A stretch of DNA of 64,000 nucleotides from Staphylococcus americanisciuri (GCF_024814435.1 NZ_JANUXY010000001.1:1-64000), one strand, 5' to 3'; positions 38,053-48,818 are shown, numbered from the stretch's first letter. Numbers and translations are program-made. The notes: generated by a model from the sequence alone, not told the origin.

Positions 38053-39312
38053 CTAATTCATGCCAAAAGTCCCAGCATAGTAACCAGCTACATAGCCAGT
38101 TACGAGAGCACTTGTAATATTATAGCCACCTGTATAACCGTGAATATCGAGGACTTCACCACATAGGAATAAGCCATCTTGTATTTTAGATGCCATTGTC
38201 GTTGGTACGATTTCTTTAATTGATACGCCGCCCCCAGTGACGAACGCTTTTTCTAGTGGCAGTGTCCCATTGACTGTAAAAGTAAATGCTTTGAATTGAT
38301 GTGCTAAGTCATTGATTTGTTGCATACTTAAATGATGATAGGTCGTTTCTAAATCGATAGTTGCACGTTCCAACATAAAGTGTAAATAGCGTGTTTCGAT
38401 GATTCCTTTAAGGGCATTTTTAATGATTTTATCAGGTTGCTTTTTCAATAATTTGATTATCTTTTGTTTGACCTGTTCTTCATTGATATGTGGAAAAACA
38501 TCTAATTGCATTTGGATATCTTGTCGTTTTTGTTGTTGCTGTTCTTTATAGACGAACTGACTGCATCTCAACGCAGCAGGGCCACTAATACCAAAATGTG
38601 TAAATAACATATCCATTTGATGTGTAATGCGTTTTTTGCCGTTTTTACGCAAAACGGATAAGGCAACATTTTTTAGACTGAGACCTTTCAGTGTTTGTTC
38701 ACGGATAAATGCTTCATTTGAACGTATAGGTACTTCTGTTGGAAATAAATCGGTAATTGTATGACCAAAAGCTTTGGCGAATTGATAACCATCACCTGTT
38801 GAGCCTGTGTGAGGCACACTTGTTCCACCAGTAGCAATGACAGCGGTATGTCCTTGATATTTTGTGCCATTCTGGAGTGTAACAGTATAACAATCATCTG
38901 AAGCGGTAATAGATGATACTGGACTGTTTTCTATGACTTCAACGTGTTGTTTATGAAGTTCAGCTGTCAAGACGTCTAATACATCCTGTGATTTGTCTGT
39001 AACAGGGAACATACGCCCGTGATCTTCTTCTTTTAGTTTTAAGCCACGAGATTCAAAAAACTGAATAATAGATTGATTGTCAAAAAGTGAAAAAGGGCTA
39101 TATAAAAATTTGCCGTTTCCAGGAATATTTTGGATGATTTCATCATATGGTAGATTGTTTGTAACATTACATCGACCACCACCCGAAATTTTAAGCTTTC
39201 GGCCAAGTCCTTTTTTCTTCTCTATAAGCAAGACGCTTTGATTATTTTGACTAGCTGAAATTGCAGCCATAATCCCGCTTGGTCCTCCACCAATGACAAT
39301 AGTTTGATACAT
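38053..39312 (-). CDS. HI0933/YhiN-family flavoprotein
   Basis: 419 residues. FAD-binding start TIVIGGGPSGIMAAISA, the family signature KISGGGRCNVTN, ATGGTSVPHTGSTGDGY, and a C-terminal FLCGEVLDIHGYTGGYNI. The oxidoreductase activity is uncharacterised. Divergent from murJ. Confidence 0.85.
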   Translation of the reverse strand: MYQTIVIGGGPSGIMAAISASQNNQSVLLIEKKKGLGRKLKISGGGRCNVTNNLPYDEIIQNIPGNGKFLYSPFSLFDNQSIIQFFESRGLKLKEEDHGRMFPVTDKSQDVLDVLTAELHKQHVEVIENSPVSSITASDDCYTVTLQNGTKYQGHTAVIATGGTSVPHTGSTGDGYQFAKAFGHTITDLFPTEVPIRSNEAFIREQTLKGLSLKNVALSVLRKNGKKRITHQMDMLFTHFGISGPAALRCSQFVYKEQQQQKRQDIQMQLDVFPHINEEQVKQKIIKLLKKQPDKIIKNALKGIIETRYLHFMLERATIDLETTYHHLSMQQINDLAHQFKAFTFTVNGTLPLEKAFVTGGGVSIKEIVPTTMASKIQDGLFLCGEVLDIHGYTGGYNITSALVTGYVAGYYAGTFGMN

Positions 39313-39432
39313 GTAAGGTATTCTCCTTCAGATTTAAATATATATTCATTTTACCATAATCTGTTTATGTGTATAATGATGATGTTACATTATAATAAGT
39401 GTTTAAAATTTCAAAAGTAGGTTGATGAATTT

Positions 39433-41067
39433 ATGAGTGAAAATAAAGAATTAGTACGGGGGACGTTTTTATTAACGTTAAGTATTTTAATTACAAAAAT
39501 ACTAGGGATTTTATATATTATCCCTTTTTACCGTATTATTGGCGGGGCAGATAACTTAGCGCCCTTTAACTATGCATATGGCCCTTACAATATTGCGATT
39601 GCCGTTGCAACAGCTGGGGTTCCTCTTGCAGCTTCAAAATATGTAGCGAAATACAACGCATTAGGTGCGTATCGCGTGAGTCAAAAATTATATAAATCGA
39701 GTTTCATTGTGATGAGTATTACAGGTGTGATTGGTTTTATTGGACTTTATGCGCTTTCGCCAACCATTGCGTCTATCACCATTGCAAATAATGTAGATAA
39801 AAATGCAGGTTGGACGGTTCAACAGATAACAAGCATTATTAGAACAATTAGTTTTGTTGTTATCTTTATCCCTGTATTAGCAACATGGCGTGGCGTTTTT
39901 CAAGGTTATAAGTCAATGGGGCCGACTGCTGTCTCAGAAGTAACAGAACAAATTGCACGTATTCTGTTTATCTTAGTAGGTAGTTATCTTGTACTAAATG
40001 TATTTGATGGTTCAATATTGCTTGCCAATGGTATTGCTACATTTGGTGCAGCTGTCGGTGCGGTTGCTGGAATTTTGACATTGTGGTGGTATTGGATTAA
40101 GCGACGCAAAGGAATTCATGAAATGGTCGCGTCTGACATGACAGGCATTGATGTTTCATATACACAGATGTACAAAGAGATTATTTCATACAGTATTCCA
40201 TTTGTTATCGTAAGCTTGAATTACCCATTATTTATGATTGTTGATCAATTGACGCATAACAACGCCTTGAACGTAGCAGGTGTTGCACCGCGTATGCAAG
40301 ATATGTTCTTTACAATTTTAAATATGACAACGAATAAAATTGTGATGATTCCAACATCACTAGCGGCTGGATTTGCGATTAGTTTGATTCCATTCATAAC
40401 TAAAACATATGAAGATGGTAATTATAGAGAAATGCATAAACAAATTCAAACGGCACTCGGTGTTTTAGCTTATATAACAATACCAGCGAGTCTAGGTATT
40501 ATGGCGTTGTCTATTCCACTTTACACTGTGTTCTATGAGTATAGTATTGAAGGAAGTCGTTTACTCTTTATTTATGCGCCAGTAGCGATACTTATCTCGT
40601 TATTAAGTGTTATTGCTTCAATGCTACAAGGTATTGATAAACAAAAGTTGACGGTATTTATCATTTTAAGTTCTGTACTGATTAAATTGGTGTTGAATCC
40701 TCTGCTTATTGTTATGTTCCATACAGCAGGAGCGATATTGAGTACAGCGATTGCATTAATATTCGCTATTACATGTGGGCTGTCTGTACTCAAAAAATAT
40801 GCTGGCTTTAAGTTGACAAATACTATGTTAGATTTTGGAAAAATACTTGTTTGTGGTTTTGTCATGATGATTGTAGTAGAACTTGTCTACTATGGATTAC
40901 AATTTTTCATTTCACCTGCAACTCAAATAGGGGCATTGATTATTACTGTAGTAGGTGCTATCACAGGTGTCCTTATCTATGGGGCAATTACAATGAAGAC
41001 ACGTCTAGCGGATAAGTTTTTAGGTAACATTCCAAATAAAATACGCAGAAAGATAGGTCTGATATAA
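39433..41067 (+). CDS. murJ: Lipid II flippase MurJ
   Basis: 544 residues, 14 predicted helices, MOP superfamily. The sequence closely follows the S. aureus MurJ: VRGTFLLTLSILITKILGIL, NYAYGPYNIAIAVATAGVPL, ATWRGVFQGYKSMGPTAVSE. It moves lipid II across the membrane for wall synthesis. It overlaps the next gene by one base (TAATG). Confidence 0.88.
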   Translation: MSENKELVRGTFLLTLSILITKILGILYIIPFYRIIGGADNLAPFNYAYGPYNIAIAVATAGVPLAASKYVAKYNALGAYRVSQKLYKSSFIVMSITGVIGFIGLYALSPTIASITIANNVDKNAGWTVQQITSIIRTISFVVIFIPVLATWRGVFQGYKSMGPTAVSEVTEQIARILFILVGSYLVLNVFDGSILLANGIATFGAAVGAVAGILTLWWYWIKRRKGIHEMVASDMTGIDVSYTQMYKEIISYSIPFVIVSLNYPLFMIVDQLTHNNALNVAGVAPRMQDMFFTILNMTTNKIVMIPTSLAAGFAISLIPFITKTYEDGNYREMHKQIQTALGVLAYITIPASLGIMALSIPLYTVFYEYSIEGSRLLFIYAPVAILISLLSVIASMLQGIDKQKLTVFIILSSVLIKLVLNPLLIVMFHTAGAILSTAIALIFAITCGLSVLKKYAGFKLTNTMLDFGKILVCGFVMMIVVELVYYGLQFFISPATQIGALIITVVGAITGVLIYGAITMKTRLADKFLGNIPNKIRRKIGLI

Positions 41068-41762
41068 TGCGACTTGATAAGTTTCTAGCAAATGCGGGTG
41101 TAGGGTCGCGCAAGCAAGTAAAAGTGTTGTTAAAAAAGGGCAAAGTACTTGTTAATAATGAAACAGTAAAAAGTCCGAAACATAAGGTACGACCACACCA
41201 AGATTGCGTAGTTGTAAATGGGGAAGTTATTGAATATGAACCATTTGTGTACCTTATGTTGAATAAACCTGCTGGAATTATCTCAGCAACTGAAGATGAA
41301 TCACAAATGACAACAATTGATATGATAGATGGCTATGATCATTTGAATCTGTTTCCAGTAGGGCGTCTTGATAAAGATACAGAGGGACTGATACTCATTA
41401 CTAATGATGGCGCATTTAATCATCGAGTGATGAGCCCTAATCATCATGTTCCAAAACAATATTATGTTGAGCTTGCACATTCTGTTGAGCCGAGTGCTGT
41501 AGAGCAGTTTGCTGTTGGTATTGAGTTGAAAGAAGGGCTATTAAAACCAGCTGAATTGGAGATACTGGAGCCAGACAATTGTGCACGTGTTACGATACAT
41601 GAAGGCAAGTATCATCAAGTTAAACGAATGTTTCATGCAGTAGATAATGAAGTGGTTTACCTAAAAAGAGAGGCAATCGGGTCGTTAGAGCTTGACCCCA
41701 CATTGGCCAAAGGAGATTACCGTAAATTGTCTGCAGAAGAACTTGCACTTTTTGAAGATTGA
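41067..41762 (+). CDS. RsuA-family pseudouridine synthase
   Basis: 231 residues: N-terminal S4 RNA-binding domain (MRLDKFLANAGVGSRKQVK), then the catalytic loop VGRLDKDTEGLILITND with Asp, then the KYHQVKRMFHAV motif of the RsuA/RluB family. The likely target is 16S rRNA, by analogy with RsuA. Start codon overlaps the murJ stop. Confidence 0.87.
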   Translation: MRLDKFLANAGVGSRKQVKVLLKKGKVLVNNETVKSPKHKVRPHQDCVVVNGEVIEYEPFVYLMLNKPAGIISATEDESQMTTIDMIDGYDHLNLFPVGRLDKDTEGLILITNDGAFNHRVMSPNHHVPKQYYVELAHSVEPSAVEQFAVGIELKEGLLKPAELEILEPDNCARVTIHEGKYHQVKRMFHAVDNEVVYLKREAIGSLELDPTLAKGDYRKLSAEELALFED

Positions 41763-41818
41763 TGTTTATAAACAAGTACAAATGGGAATAGTTACAAAAA
41801 TTGACAGAGGTGATAATA

Positions 41819-42223
41819 ATGGCAAAATCTAGTCAAGTCATCAAAACAGTAGTTGGTATTGGCGGCGCATTGGCAGCAGTTGTACTTTCTAACAAAGGAC
41901 GCCGTGACAAAGTTAAAGAGACATATGAGAGCTATAAAGAAGATCCAGAAGCTTATAAACAATTAGCACAAGAGAAAGTATCACAATTGGGTACACTTGC
42001 TTCTGATGAAATCAATAAAGTGAAATCAGATCCGAAAGCATATGTTGAAACAATCAAACAAGACCCCAAAGCATTTCTGAACGATAAAAAAGAACGATTG
42101 TTCCAAGAAGAGAACGTGAATGTGGCACGTAAAGAAGCTGACTTTGTAGATGAGGGTGGCGGAGATCCATCACAAAACTTAAATGAGGCAACTAAAGAAG
42201 TCTTGAAAGATAAAAACGAATAA
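41819..42223 (+). CDS. YtxH-like small protein
   Basis: 134 residues: a short N-terminal hydrophobic stretch (VVGIGGALAAVVLS) followed by a charged region with repeats of the type S-D-P-K-A-Y-V-E/Q-D-P-K-A-F. ATG at 41819 with AGGTGATAAT upstream; the TTG at 41801 lacks a site. Function unknown; conserved beside murJ in staphylococci. Confidence 0.6.
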   Translation: MAKSSQVIKTVVGIGGALAAVVLSNKGRRDKVKETYESYKEDPEAYKQLAQEKVSQLGTLASDEINKVKSDPKAYVETIKQDPKAFLNDKKERLFQEENVNVARKEADFVDEGGGDPSQNLNEATKEVLKDKNE

Positions 42224-42505
42224 TGTGTTAGCAAAGAGGTTGGGGTATGCTTTTTATAGAAGTGAATAGTTTTTAACAGCTTGTTCACGCAAGCAATCGT
42301 TGCAGTCTTATGGTCTTTACTATAGGGCTGTTTTTTTAATTTGTAATAATAATCAACAATTTGACTAGCATATACATGCCTGTTTATTTCTACGCTTATT
42401 AATTTTGTCTTTATAGTGTGTTTTTTCTGATTAGTATCTTTTTATGTCGATACCAATATAAGCGTTTAGCTGTTTGAGTGGGTTTGTGAAGGGTTCGGAG
42501 GCTCA
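42224..42505. other. Gap, no gene recognised
   Basis: A+T-rich; contains TTGTTCACGCAAGCAATCG and TAGGGCTGTTTTTTT, perhaps a weak terminator. Nothing else is supported. Confidence 0.4.
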
Positions 42506-42541
42506 ATGACAATGGAGGAATTGAAACAAATTAAAAAGTAA
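42506..42541 (+). CDS. Eleven-residue ORF resembling a double-glycine leader start
   Basis: MTMEELKQIKK then stop, with TTCGGAGG just upstream. The M-T-x-E-E-L-x-x-I pattern is that of class II bacteriocin leader peptides, but the ORF stops before any GG site. It may be a decayed leader or a chance ORF. Confidence 0.25.
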   Translation: MTMEELKQIKK

Positions 42542-42633
42542 TTTTATCAACTATACTTAATTTTACTCTTTGAGTTTAAAATGTTATTATAATCTTATGA
42601 TATATATGAATATATGGAAACTTTACTTTGAAA

Positions 42634-42849
42634 ATGAATAAAACGGTGACGATAATGGTAGCAGATGCTGGCGGAACGGTTGCTGGAGCATTAGTTAGTT
42701 TGATTCCAGGTATAGGTTGGACCATTGCGGGGGCTTTAGCTGCAAGTATAGCAGGTACATTAGCAGGACAAGGCATTAAGGGTGGAATAGAAGTTAAAGG
42801 TTTAATTCGTAATAAAAATGTTATTGTATATAGTTGGAAATACCAATAA
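42634..42849 (+). CDS. Glycine-zipper peptide, bacteriocin-like
   Basis: 71 residues (TTG at 42628 is the alternative start). The centre is a Gly/Ala-rich helix pair, DAGGTVAGALVSLIPGIGWT then IAGALAASIAGTLAGQGIKG, with repeated G-x3-G spacing, followed by a polar C-terminus. A TATAAT lies at 42588-42593. The ribosome site is weak. G-x3-G peptides of this size include two-peptide bacteriocins and membrane-acting toxins. The next gene encodes a small membrane protein such as an immunity protein would be. Function inferred only. Confidence 0.45.
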   Translation: MNKTVTIMVADAGGTVAGALVSLIPGIGWTIAGALAASIAGTLAGQGIKGGIEVKGLIRNKNVIVYSWKYQ

Positions 42850-42870
42850 ATAAGCGGGGGAGGTTTTATT

Positions 42871-43053
42871 ATGTTGATACACCTAAATAGCATTTTTATT
42901 GGCATCAGTTCTTTTATTTCCGTTTTTTTCAGTTCGCTCATTGTAAAAAGATTGAATGTTAGTATTTCATGGAAAATAATGCTAGTTTCAGTGTTTGCTT
43001 TAGTATTATTTATAACAATATATGGAATATTAAGTTTTCTATTTCTTAATTGA
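42871..43053 (+). CDS. Small two-helix membrane protein, possible immunity protein
   Basis: 60 residues, two membrane helices (about 6-24, 36-58) with a short basic loop (VKRLNVS). GGGGGAGG lies 11 bases before the ATG. It starts 21 bases after the glycine-zipper gene, so they form a pair. No family recognised. Confidence 0.5.
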   Translation: MLIHLNSIFIGISSFISVFFSSLIVKRLNVSISWKIMLVSVFALVLFITIYGILSFLFLN

Positions 43054-43387
43054 TATAGTTTGATTTAGGGAGTGGGGCAGGAATCTCATTTTTTCTTAAA
43101 AATCTGTTGTTCCACCCCGGTAAGGCTGAGTAGACGTAAAAAAGTTTGTCAAAGCGTATTTTCACGCCAGTCAGTTGTTGCTGTCTACTTTGGCATATTA
43201 TTCAAAAGTTGCTTATTTTAACGTCGTCATATCCTCCCATTTAGTTAGGAACTTCTCGATTATAGCTATTGAGACTTTACAGTTAAATTTGTCAGAAGAT
43301 TAAAAAACAATAGTCTTTCCACTGTTGTTTGTATCAGAAATCATGTAAAATAAAAATTACAACTATTTTAGAAAGAAGCTGAGATAC
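43054..43387. repeat. Intergenic repeat-like region
   Basis: AGTGGGGCAGGAA...TTGTTCCACCCC and GTAGAC...GTCTAC form imperfect hairpins of the kind dispersed between staphylococcal genes (compare 45915-45970). No gene. The last 60 bases carry the pepV promoter and ribosome site. Confidence 0.4.
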
Positions 43388-44797
43388 ATGTGGAGAGAGA
43401 GAGTTAAAGAATACGAAGCGCAAATGATTGAGGACTTAAATGGTTTATTAGCTATTCCGTCTGTACGTAACGATGCAGAAGCAACATCTGATGCACCCGT
43501 AGGACCAGGTCCCAAGGCAGCATTAGAATATATGTATCAATTAGCTAAGCGCGATGGATTTGAAACATATGATACAGATCATTTAGCAGGACGCATTGAA
43601 GTAGGTAAAGGTGAAGAATTATTTGGTATCTTGGGGCATGTTGATGTCGTACCAGCTGGTGACGATTGGGATACGGAGCCTTTTACACCTGTTGTGACGG
43701 AAGATCGTATTATTGCTCGTGGAACATTGGATGATAAAGGGCCAACAATTGCTGCATATTATGCCGTTAAAATTTTGAATGATATGAAAGTCGATTGGAA
43801 AAAACGTATTCATATTATCATTGGTACAGATGAGGAATCTGATTGGAAGTGTACGGATCGTTATTTTGAGACGGAAGAAATGCCAACAATCGGTATTGCA
43901 CCGGATGCAGAGTTTCCACTGATTCATGGTGAAAAAGGGATTACCACATTCGACATTTGTCAAACTGCGCATGCACATGATGACGATGAGCCTGAAATTG
44001 AATTATATCGCTTTGTTTCAGGAGAACGCTATAATATGGTGCCAGATACTGCACAAGCGGATTTATTAGTTAAGGAAAATATGACGAATACGATTCAACA
44101 TTTTGAAGCCTACCTAGCTGATCATCAACTTGTCGGCAATCATGAAGTGGATAACGGTATTTTAAAACTAACTGTATATGGTAAAGCCGTTCATGGTATG
44201 GATCCATCAATTGGTGTCAATGCTGGCTTATTCTTACTACACTTCTTAAATAAGCTTAATTTAGATCAAACAGCTCGCAATTGGGCGGCGTTTAGCGAAC
44301 GTTATCTTTACGAATCTCACTTTGGTGAAAAGATGGGTATGAAGTATCACACGGAGCAAATGGGGGATCTTACGACAAATATTGGTATTTTAAAGTATGA
44401 TCAAAATAATGCCGGTACATTCGGTATCAATTTACGCTACCCAGAAGGCTTTGATTTTGCACGTGCAATTGCTGCATTTGAAGCTGAAATCCAAGCACTC
44501 GGTTTCGAACTGAAATTAGGAAAAGTCCAACAACCGCATTTTGTAGATCCAAGTGACCCGTTTATTCAAAAGTTATTAACTGCATACCGCAATCAAACGG
44601 GAGACATGTCACCGTCTTATACAATAGGTGGGGGCACGTACGCGCGCAACCTTGATAAAGGGGTAGCATTTGGTGCGATGTTTGACGACTCAGAAGATTT
44701 AATGCATCAAAAGAATGAATACATCACGAAAAAACAATTATTTAATGCGACAAGTATTTACTTAGAGGCAATTTATTCTATTTGTGTGGAGGAATGA
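43388..44797 (+). CDS. pepV: Dipeptidase PepV (M20 family)
   Basis: 469 residues. Zinc ligands and catalytic residues: [60 protein letters not shown]. It cuts dipeptides in the cytoplasm; the S. aureus relative is manganese-dependent. It is followed at 2 bases by dat, a recurrent pair in staphylococci. Confidence 0.92.
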   Translation: MWRERVKEYEAQMIEDLNGLLAIPSVRNDAEATSDAPVGPGPKAALEYMYQLAKRDGFETYDTDHLAGRIEVGKGEELFGILGHVDVVPAGDDWDTEPFTPVVTEDRIIARGTLDDKGPTIAAYYAVKILNDMKVDWKKRIHIIIGTDEESDWKCTDRYFETEEMPTIGIAPDAEFPLIHGEKGITTFDICQTAHAHDDDEPEIELYRFVSGERYNMVPDTAQADLLVKENMTNTIQHFEAYLADHQLVGNHEVDNGILKLTVYGKAVHGMDPSIGVNAGLFLLHFLNKLNLDQTARNWAAFSERYLYESHFGEKMGMKYHTEQMGDLTTNIGILKYDQNNAGTFGINLRYPEGFDFARAIAAFEAEIQALGFELKLGKVQQPHFVDPSDPFIQKLLTAYRNQTGDMSPSYTIGGGTYARNLDKGVAFGAMFDDSEDLMHQKNEYITKKQLFNATSIYLEAIYSICVEE

Positions 44798-44799
44798 GA

Positions 44800-45648
44800 A
44801 TGACAAAAATTTTAGTAAATGATATATTGGTGGATGAACAAGATGCAAAGGTAGCGTACAATGATAGGGGCTATAACTTTGGGGATGGCATCTATGAGTA
44901 TGTTCGTATATATGACAACAAGCTATTTACTGCAAAAGAACACTTTGAGCGTTTGTTGCGCAGTGCTCAAGAAATTGGTTTAGACATTGACTACACAGTG
45001 GAATCGTTGACTGAAGTCGTTCGCAAGTTAGCAGAGGCAAATGGCGTAACAGACGGTGGTGTATACCTCCAGATTACGAGAGGTGCGTCACCAAGGGATC
45101 ACGCATTCCCTACACCTCCCGTTGAACCCGTTTTAACAGCATTTACCAAAGCATATGAACGTCCACTAGATAAGTTGGAAAATGGCGTTTCTGTTGTGAC
45201 AACTGATGATATCCGTTGGTTGCGTTGCGATATTAAGAGTTTGAACTTGCTCGGCAATGTGTTGGCGAAAGAATATGCGACGAAATATAATGCAGAAGAA
45301 GCGATTCAGCATCGTGAAGGGACTGTAACTGAAGGCGCATCAAGTAATGTTTTTGCGATTAAAGATGGAGCGGTGTACACGCACCCAGCGAACAATTTAA
45401 TTCTAAACGGCATTACGCGACGTGTTATTCAATGGGTATGTGATGATGAGGGAATTACCTTTAATGAAGAGGCATTTTCGTTAGATTTTTTGAAGGCGGC
45501 AGACGAAGTGATTATTTCAAGTACATCAGCTGAAGTCATGCCTGTTGTAAAAATTGATGGCGAAACTGTAAACGATGGCAAGGTAGGATCAGTGACGCGA
45601 AAATTGCAAGCTGGGTTTGACCGATATATCGAATCACATTCGCATTAA
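44800..45648 (+). CDS. dat: D-alanine aminotransferase
   Basis: 282 residues, class IV PLP enzyme. It interconverts D-Ala and D-Glu, feeding peptidoglycan. Marks: [32 protein letters not shown] with the PLP Lys, and [14 protein letters not shown] at 44800 with GGAGG 8 bases upstream. Partner of pepV. Confidence 0.94.
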   Translation: MTKILVNDILVDEQDAKVAYNDRGYNFGDGIYEYVRIYDNKLFTAKEHFERLLRSAQEIGLDIDYTVESLTEVVRKLAEANGVTDGGVYLQITRGASPRDHAFPTPPVEPVLTAFTKAYERPLDKLENGVSVVTTDDIRWLRCDIKSLNLLGNVLAKEYATKYNAEEAIQHREGTVTEGASSNVFAIKDGAVYTHPANNLILNGITRRVIQWVCDDEGITFNEEAFSLDFLKAADEVIISSTSAEVMPVVKIDGETVNDGKVGSVTRKLQAGFDRYIESHSH

Positions 45649-45837
45649 AATAGGGTACGCAGACACGAAAAAATCAGATATGAAAGTTTCATGACATATT
45701 GAATAGACACACAAGTAAAAAGACACATTTTGTGTTTCATTTTTGGTTGAAAAAAAGGCGTATTAACTATAAACTTATTAGTGAGTCTAAAAATAGTACG
45801 TGGAATAAATTGAAAATGAATGGCAAATTATAAAAAG

Positions 45838-45972
45838 GGCTGAGACGACTATCTCAGCCTTGAATAGGCTATTGGCGATAGTATGTGTGAAGCCTGTTTA
45901 GTATGCATGTTATTTGCCGGGGTGGGACAGTAAATGCTCAATAATGGTGTGAGTAATTGTCCCACTCCCTTT
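45838..45972 (+). repeat. Two intergenic hairpins (terminator / staphylococcal repeat)
   Basis: GGCTGAGA/TCTCAGCC at 45838-45859 may terminate dat. GGGTGGGACA/TGTCCCACTCCC at 45920-45969, followed by TTTTC, is a hairpin of the GGGACAG-type intergenic repeat. No gene lies in 45649-45999. Confidence 0.55.
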
Positions 45973-45999
45973 TCTCTTTGAAAGTGAGGTGAACAAGTT

Positions 46000-46791
46000 G
46001 TGGAGCAGTTCTATCAGTTAGGTTGGACATTAGATTCAGCTGGAGGTGTGTCCGGAGAGGCATACATGGCTGAACAAGATGGACAGAAGTTGTTTTTGAA
46101 AAGGAATTCAAATCCTTTTATTGCTGCACTATCAGCAGAAGGTATTGTGCCGAAACTCGTGTGGACCAAACGTATCGAGACTGGAGAAGTTGTTACGGCG
46201 CAACATTGGAAGAATGGCAGAGAACTCGAAGCTGCCGAAATGAGTCAACCACGAGTGGCACATCTGTTGAAGAAAATTCATCGTTCCCAACCATTGCTGA
46301 CGATGTTAAAACGCATGGAAATGGCACCGATTACACCAGAAATTATGTTGAATAAGATTAATGCATCATTATCACGAGATGTTCTTACGCATCATATTGT
46401 TAGAAAAGCACTGACATATTTGGAAGAGCATATGCCAGAGTTAGATGCTAGATTTTATACAGTAGTACATGGTGATGTAAATCATAATAACTGGCTGTTA
46501 TCTGACAAGGATGAGTTGTACCTTGTTGATTGGGAAGGTGCAATGATTGCAGACTGGGCGATTGACATCGGTATGCTACTTTACAACTATGTTCCAGAAA
46601 GTCAATGGTCAACATGGTTAACAACCTATGGTGTCCAAGAGACGATTCATCTCAAAAAACGAATGAAATGGTATACGGTCATTCAATCTATTGGCATGGT
46701 TCAATGGAGTGAAGAACATAAGCGTTTTAAAGAGATGAACACGTGGCTTGAATTTCTGAATGATGTCATGAAAAGTAATTTATTTATATAA
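46000..46791 (+). CDS. APH-fold phosphotransferase (YtmP-like)
   Basis: 263 residues. Kinase-like core: FLKRNSNPFIA ATP-site Lys, catalytic VVHGDVNHNNWLL and metal-binding VDWEGAMIADWAIDIG. Aminoglycoside/choline kinase superfamily; substrate unknown. Conserved next to trmB in Firmicutes. GTG start with GAGGTG upstream; 12 bases before trmB. Confidence 0.82.
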   Translation: MEQFYQLGWTLDSAGGVSGEAYMAEQDGQKLFLKRNSNPFIAALSAEGIVPKLVWTKRIETGEVVTAQHWKNGRELEAAEMSQPRVAHLLKKIHRSQPLLTMLKRMEMAPITPEIMLNKINASLSRDVLTHHIVRKALTYLEEHMPELDARFYTVVHGDVNHNNWLLSDKDELYLVDWEGAMIADWAIDIGMLLYNYVPESQWSTWLTTYGVQETIHLKKRMKWYTVIQSIGMVQWSEEHKRFKEMNTWLEFLNDVMKSNLFI

Positions 46792-46803
46792 GGAGTTATA
46801 ATC

Positions 46804-47451
46804 ATGAGAATGCGACATAAGCCATGGGCAGAAGATTATTTACGTGAGCATCCAGAGATTGTCGACATCGATTGTGAGCATGCAAAGGCTGTTTCACAAT
46901 GGTTCAATAATGATCGTCCTATTCATATTGAAGTTGGCTCAGGAATGGGGCAGTTCATTACTACGTTAGCTGAACGCAATCCAGATATCAATTATATCGC
47001 AATTGAACGTGATAAGAATGTCATGATTCGTGTGTTGGACAAGGTGCGTGACAAAGGTTTAACGAATATAAAGTTATTATGCAATGATGCTGTCCTACTT
47101 ACGGATTATTTCGAGACGCATGAAGTGGCGCGCATTTATCTAAACTTCTCGGATCCATGGCCGAAAACACGTCATGCGAAAAGAAGATTAACGTATCATA
47201 CATTTTTAGCGATATATCAGCAGATTTTACATCAAGATGGAGAGATTCATTTTAAGACGGATAATCGTGGCTTATTCGCCTACAGCATTGAAAGCATGTC
47301 ACAATATGGCATGTATTTTACGAAGATGAACTTGAATTTGCATGAAGAAGATGCAGAAGATAATATCGAAACAGAATATGAGCGTAAGTTTGCTGAAAAA
47401 GGTTCACGCATTTATCGTATGGAAGCTAAATTTCATAAGTTCGATGCGTAA
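46804..47451 (+). CDS. trmB: tRNA (guanine-N7-)-methyltransferase
   Basis: 215 residues. Marks: [16 protein letters not shown] loop, [18 protein letters not shown], and [20 protein letters not shown], the TrmB signature. It makes m7G46 in tRNA. Confidence 0.95.
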   Translation: MRMRHKPWAEDYLREHPEIVDIDCEHAKAVSQWFNNDRPIHIEVGSGMGQFITTLAERNPDINYIAIERDKNVMIRVLDKVRDKGLTNIKLLCNDAVLLTDYFETHEVARIYLNFSDPWPKTRHAKRRLTYHTFLAIYQQILHQDGEIHFKTDNRGLFAYSIESMSQYGMYFTKMNLNLHEEDAEDNIETEYERKFAEKGSRIYRMEAKFHKFDA

Positions 47452-47566
47452 GATTCAGTTGTTAAGTATCACTCTACAATTTGTAAGGGTGGTATTTTTT
47501 TGCGTATAATTTGATAGATTGGGATGATTGTCGTTAAAATAAAGTAAATGATAGGGGGAGATGGAC

Positions 47567-48400
47567 ATGAAACTCGGTAAATTTCAAGTAGATGTTCTTA
47601 ATGGTGGCGACGTGAAAATGGATGGAGGAGCTATTTTTGGTGTGGTACCCAAACCTTTATGGTCGAAAAAATATCCCTTCAATGATAAGAACCAAGTACC
47701 CTTAGCAACGCATCCTATACTGATTCGGACGGATGACTGCTGTATGATTATTGATGCTGGAATCGGTAATAATCGTTTGACTGATAAACAAAAGCGCAAC
47801 TATGGCGTAGGTCAAGAATCAGATATTGTAAAGAGTTTAGCACAATATGATTTAACGCCCGATGATATTGATATGGTGTTAATGACACATATGCATTTTG
47901 ACCATGCAACGGGGCTTGTTGATACAGAAGGTCACGCTGTTTTTCCAAATGCACGTCATTACATTCAGCAAGACGAATGGCATGAGTTTGTCAGCCCAAA
48001 CATTCGAAGTCGGGCAACTTATTGGACATCCAACAGAGGGGATTATGAACTACAGACAATTTTGTTTGAGAAAGAATGTATGCCTTATCCTGGTATCACA
48101 ATGACACATACAGGTGGTCATAGTTTTGGTCATACAATTATTGAAATTGAAAGCGATGGACAAAAAGCGGTGCATATGGCAGATATTTTTCCAACCGCTG
48201 CACATGTTAACCCGTTATGGGTTTCTGCTTATGATGACTATCCAATGCAGTCGATTCGTGCCAAAGAACGTCTGACAAAGCAATATATTTTAGAAGATTA
48301 CTGGTTTTTGTTTTATCATGATATTAACTATTTTGCTGCGAAGTTCGATGTTGACGGTAAGACAATTAAAGAAACTATTGCACGGCCAGAGTTTCAATAG
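47567..48400 (+). CDS. MBL-fold hydrolase, YtnP family
   Basis: 277 residues. Zinc motif THMHFDHATGLVD, later His in HTGGHSFGHT, and Asp in VHMADIFPTAAH. YtnP relatives open acyl-homoserine lactones; the natural substrate in staphylococci is unknown. ATG at 47567 is chosen since GGGGGAG lies 7 bases upstream; the ATG at 47561 abuts it. Confidence 0.82.
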   Translation: MKLGKFQVDVLNGGDVKMDGGAIFGVVPKPLWSKKYPFNDKNQVPLATHPILIRTDDCCMIIDAGIGNNRLTDKQKRNYGVGQESDIVKSLAQYDLTPDDIDMVLMTHMHFDHATGLVDTEGHAVFPNARHYIQQDEWHEFVSPNIRSRATYWTSNRGDYELQTILFEKECMPYPGITMTHTGGHSFGHTIIEIESDGQKAVHMADIFPTAAHVNPLWVSAYDDYPMQSIRAKERLTKQYILEDYWFLFYHDINYFAAKFDVDGKTIKETIARPEFQ

Positions 48401-48425
48401 CAGGAATTATAACTAGGGAACACGA

Positions 48426-48489
48426 AAAAAGAACACAAAGTATGACAACCGTTTACCAAATAATGGCTGTCATGCGCTTGTGTTCTTTT
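48426..48489. terminator. Bidirectional terminator
   Basis: AAAAGAACACAA pairs with TTGTGTTCTTTT, with further internal pairing (ATGACA...TGTCAT), between convergent genes. Confidence 0.85.
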
Positions 48490-48497
48490 GACTAAAG

Positions 48498-48818
48498 TTA
48501 AACTTCGATTATATCAATTACTTCACCGTCATAAGCATCAGCAATAAAAGTATACTGGTAAATTTTACCGTTACGCATGGCACTAATACCACCTTTATAC
48601 ACTTCATATTCAATGCCAAACTTACGGTAAATAGTAGGTTCATAGACGATATATGAACCTGTTACATTTTGAAAATAATCTTTAACTGAAGTAATTACTT
48701 TTTCGGCAGGATAATAGCTTTGTTTGTTTTTGCTTAATGTATAAAAATAACTACCTGCCATAATGATCCCAACTGTAATAGGAATCATTAGCGGCCATTT
48801 TTTTTGTATATTTCTCAA
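48498..48818 (-). CDS. Membrane-anchored PepSY-like protein
   Basis: 106 residues: membrane helix (about 9-27), then a small domain ending in YTFIADAYDGEVIDIIEV, which fits the PepSY end (strand-Asp-x-x-x-Gly-Glu-hydrophobic). Outside-facing. Probably a protease-inhibitor-like or wall-linked role; uncertain. Confidence 0.6.
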   Translation of the reverse strand: MRNIQKKWPLMIPITVGIIMAGSYFYTLSKNKQSYYPAEKVITSVKDYFQNVTGSYIVYEPTIYRKFGIEYEVYKGGISAMRNGKIYQYTFIADAYDGEVIDIIEV

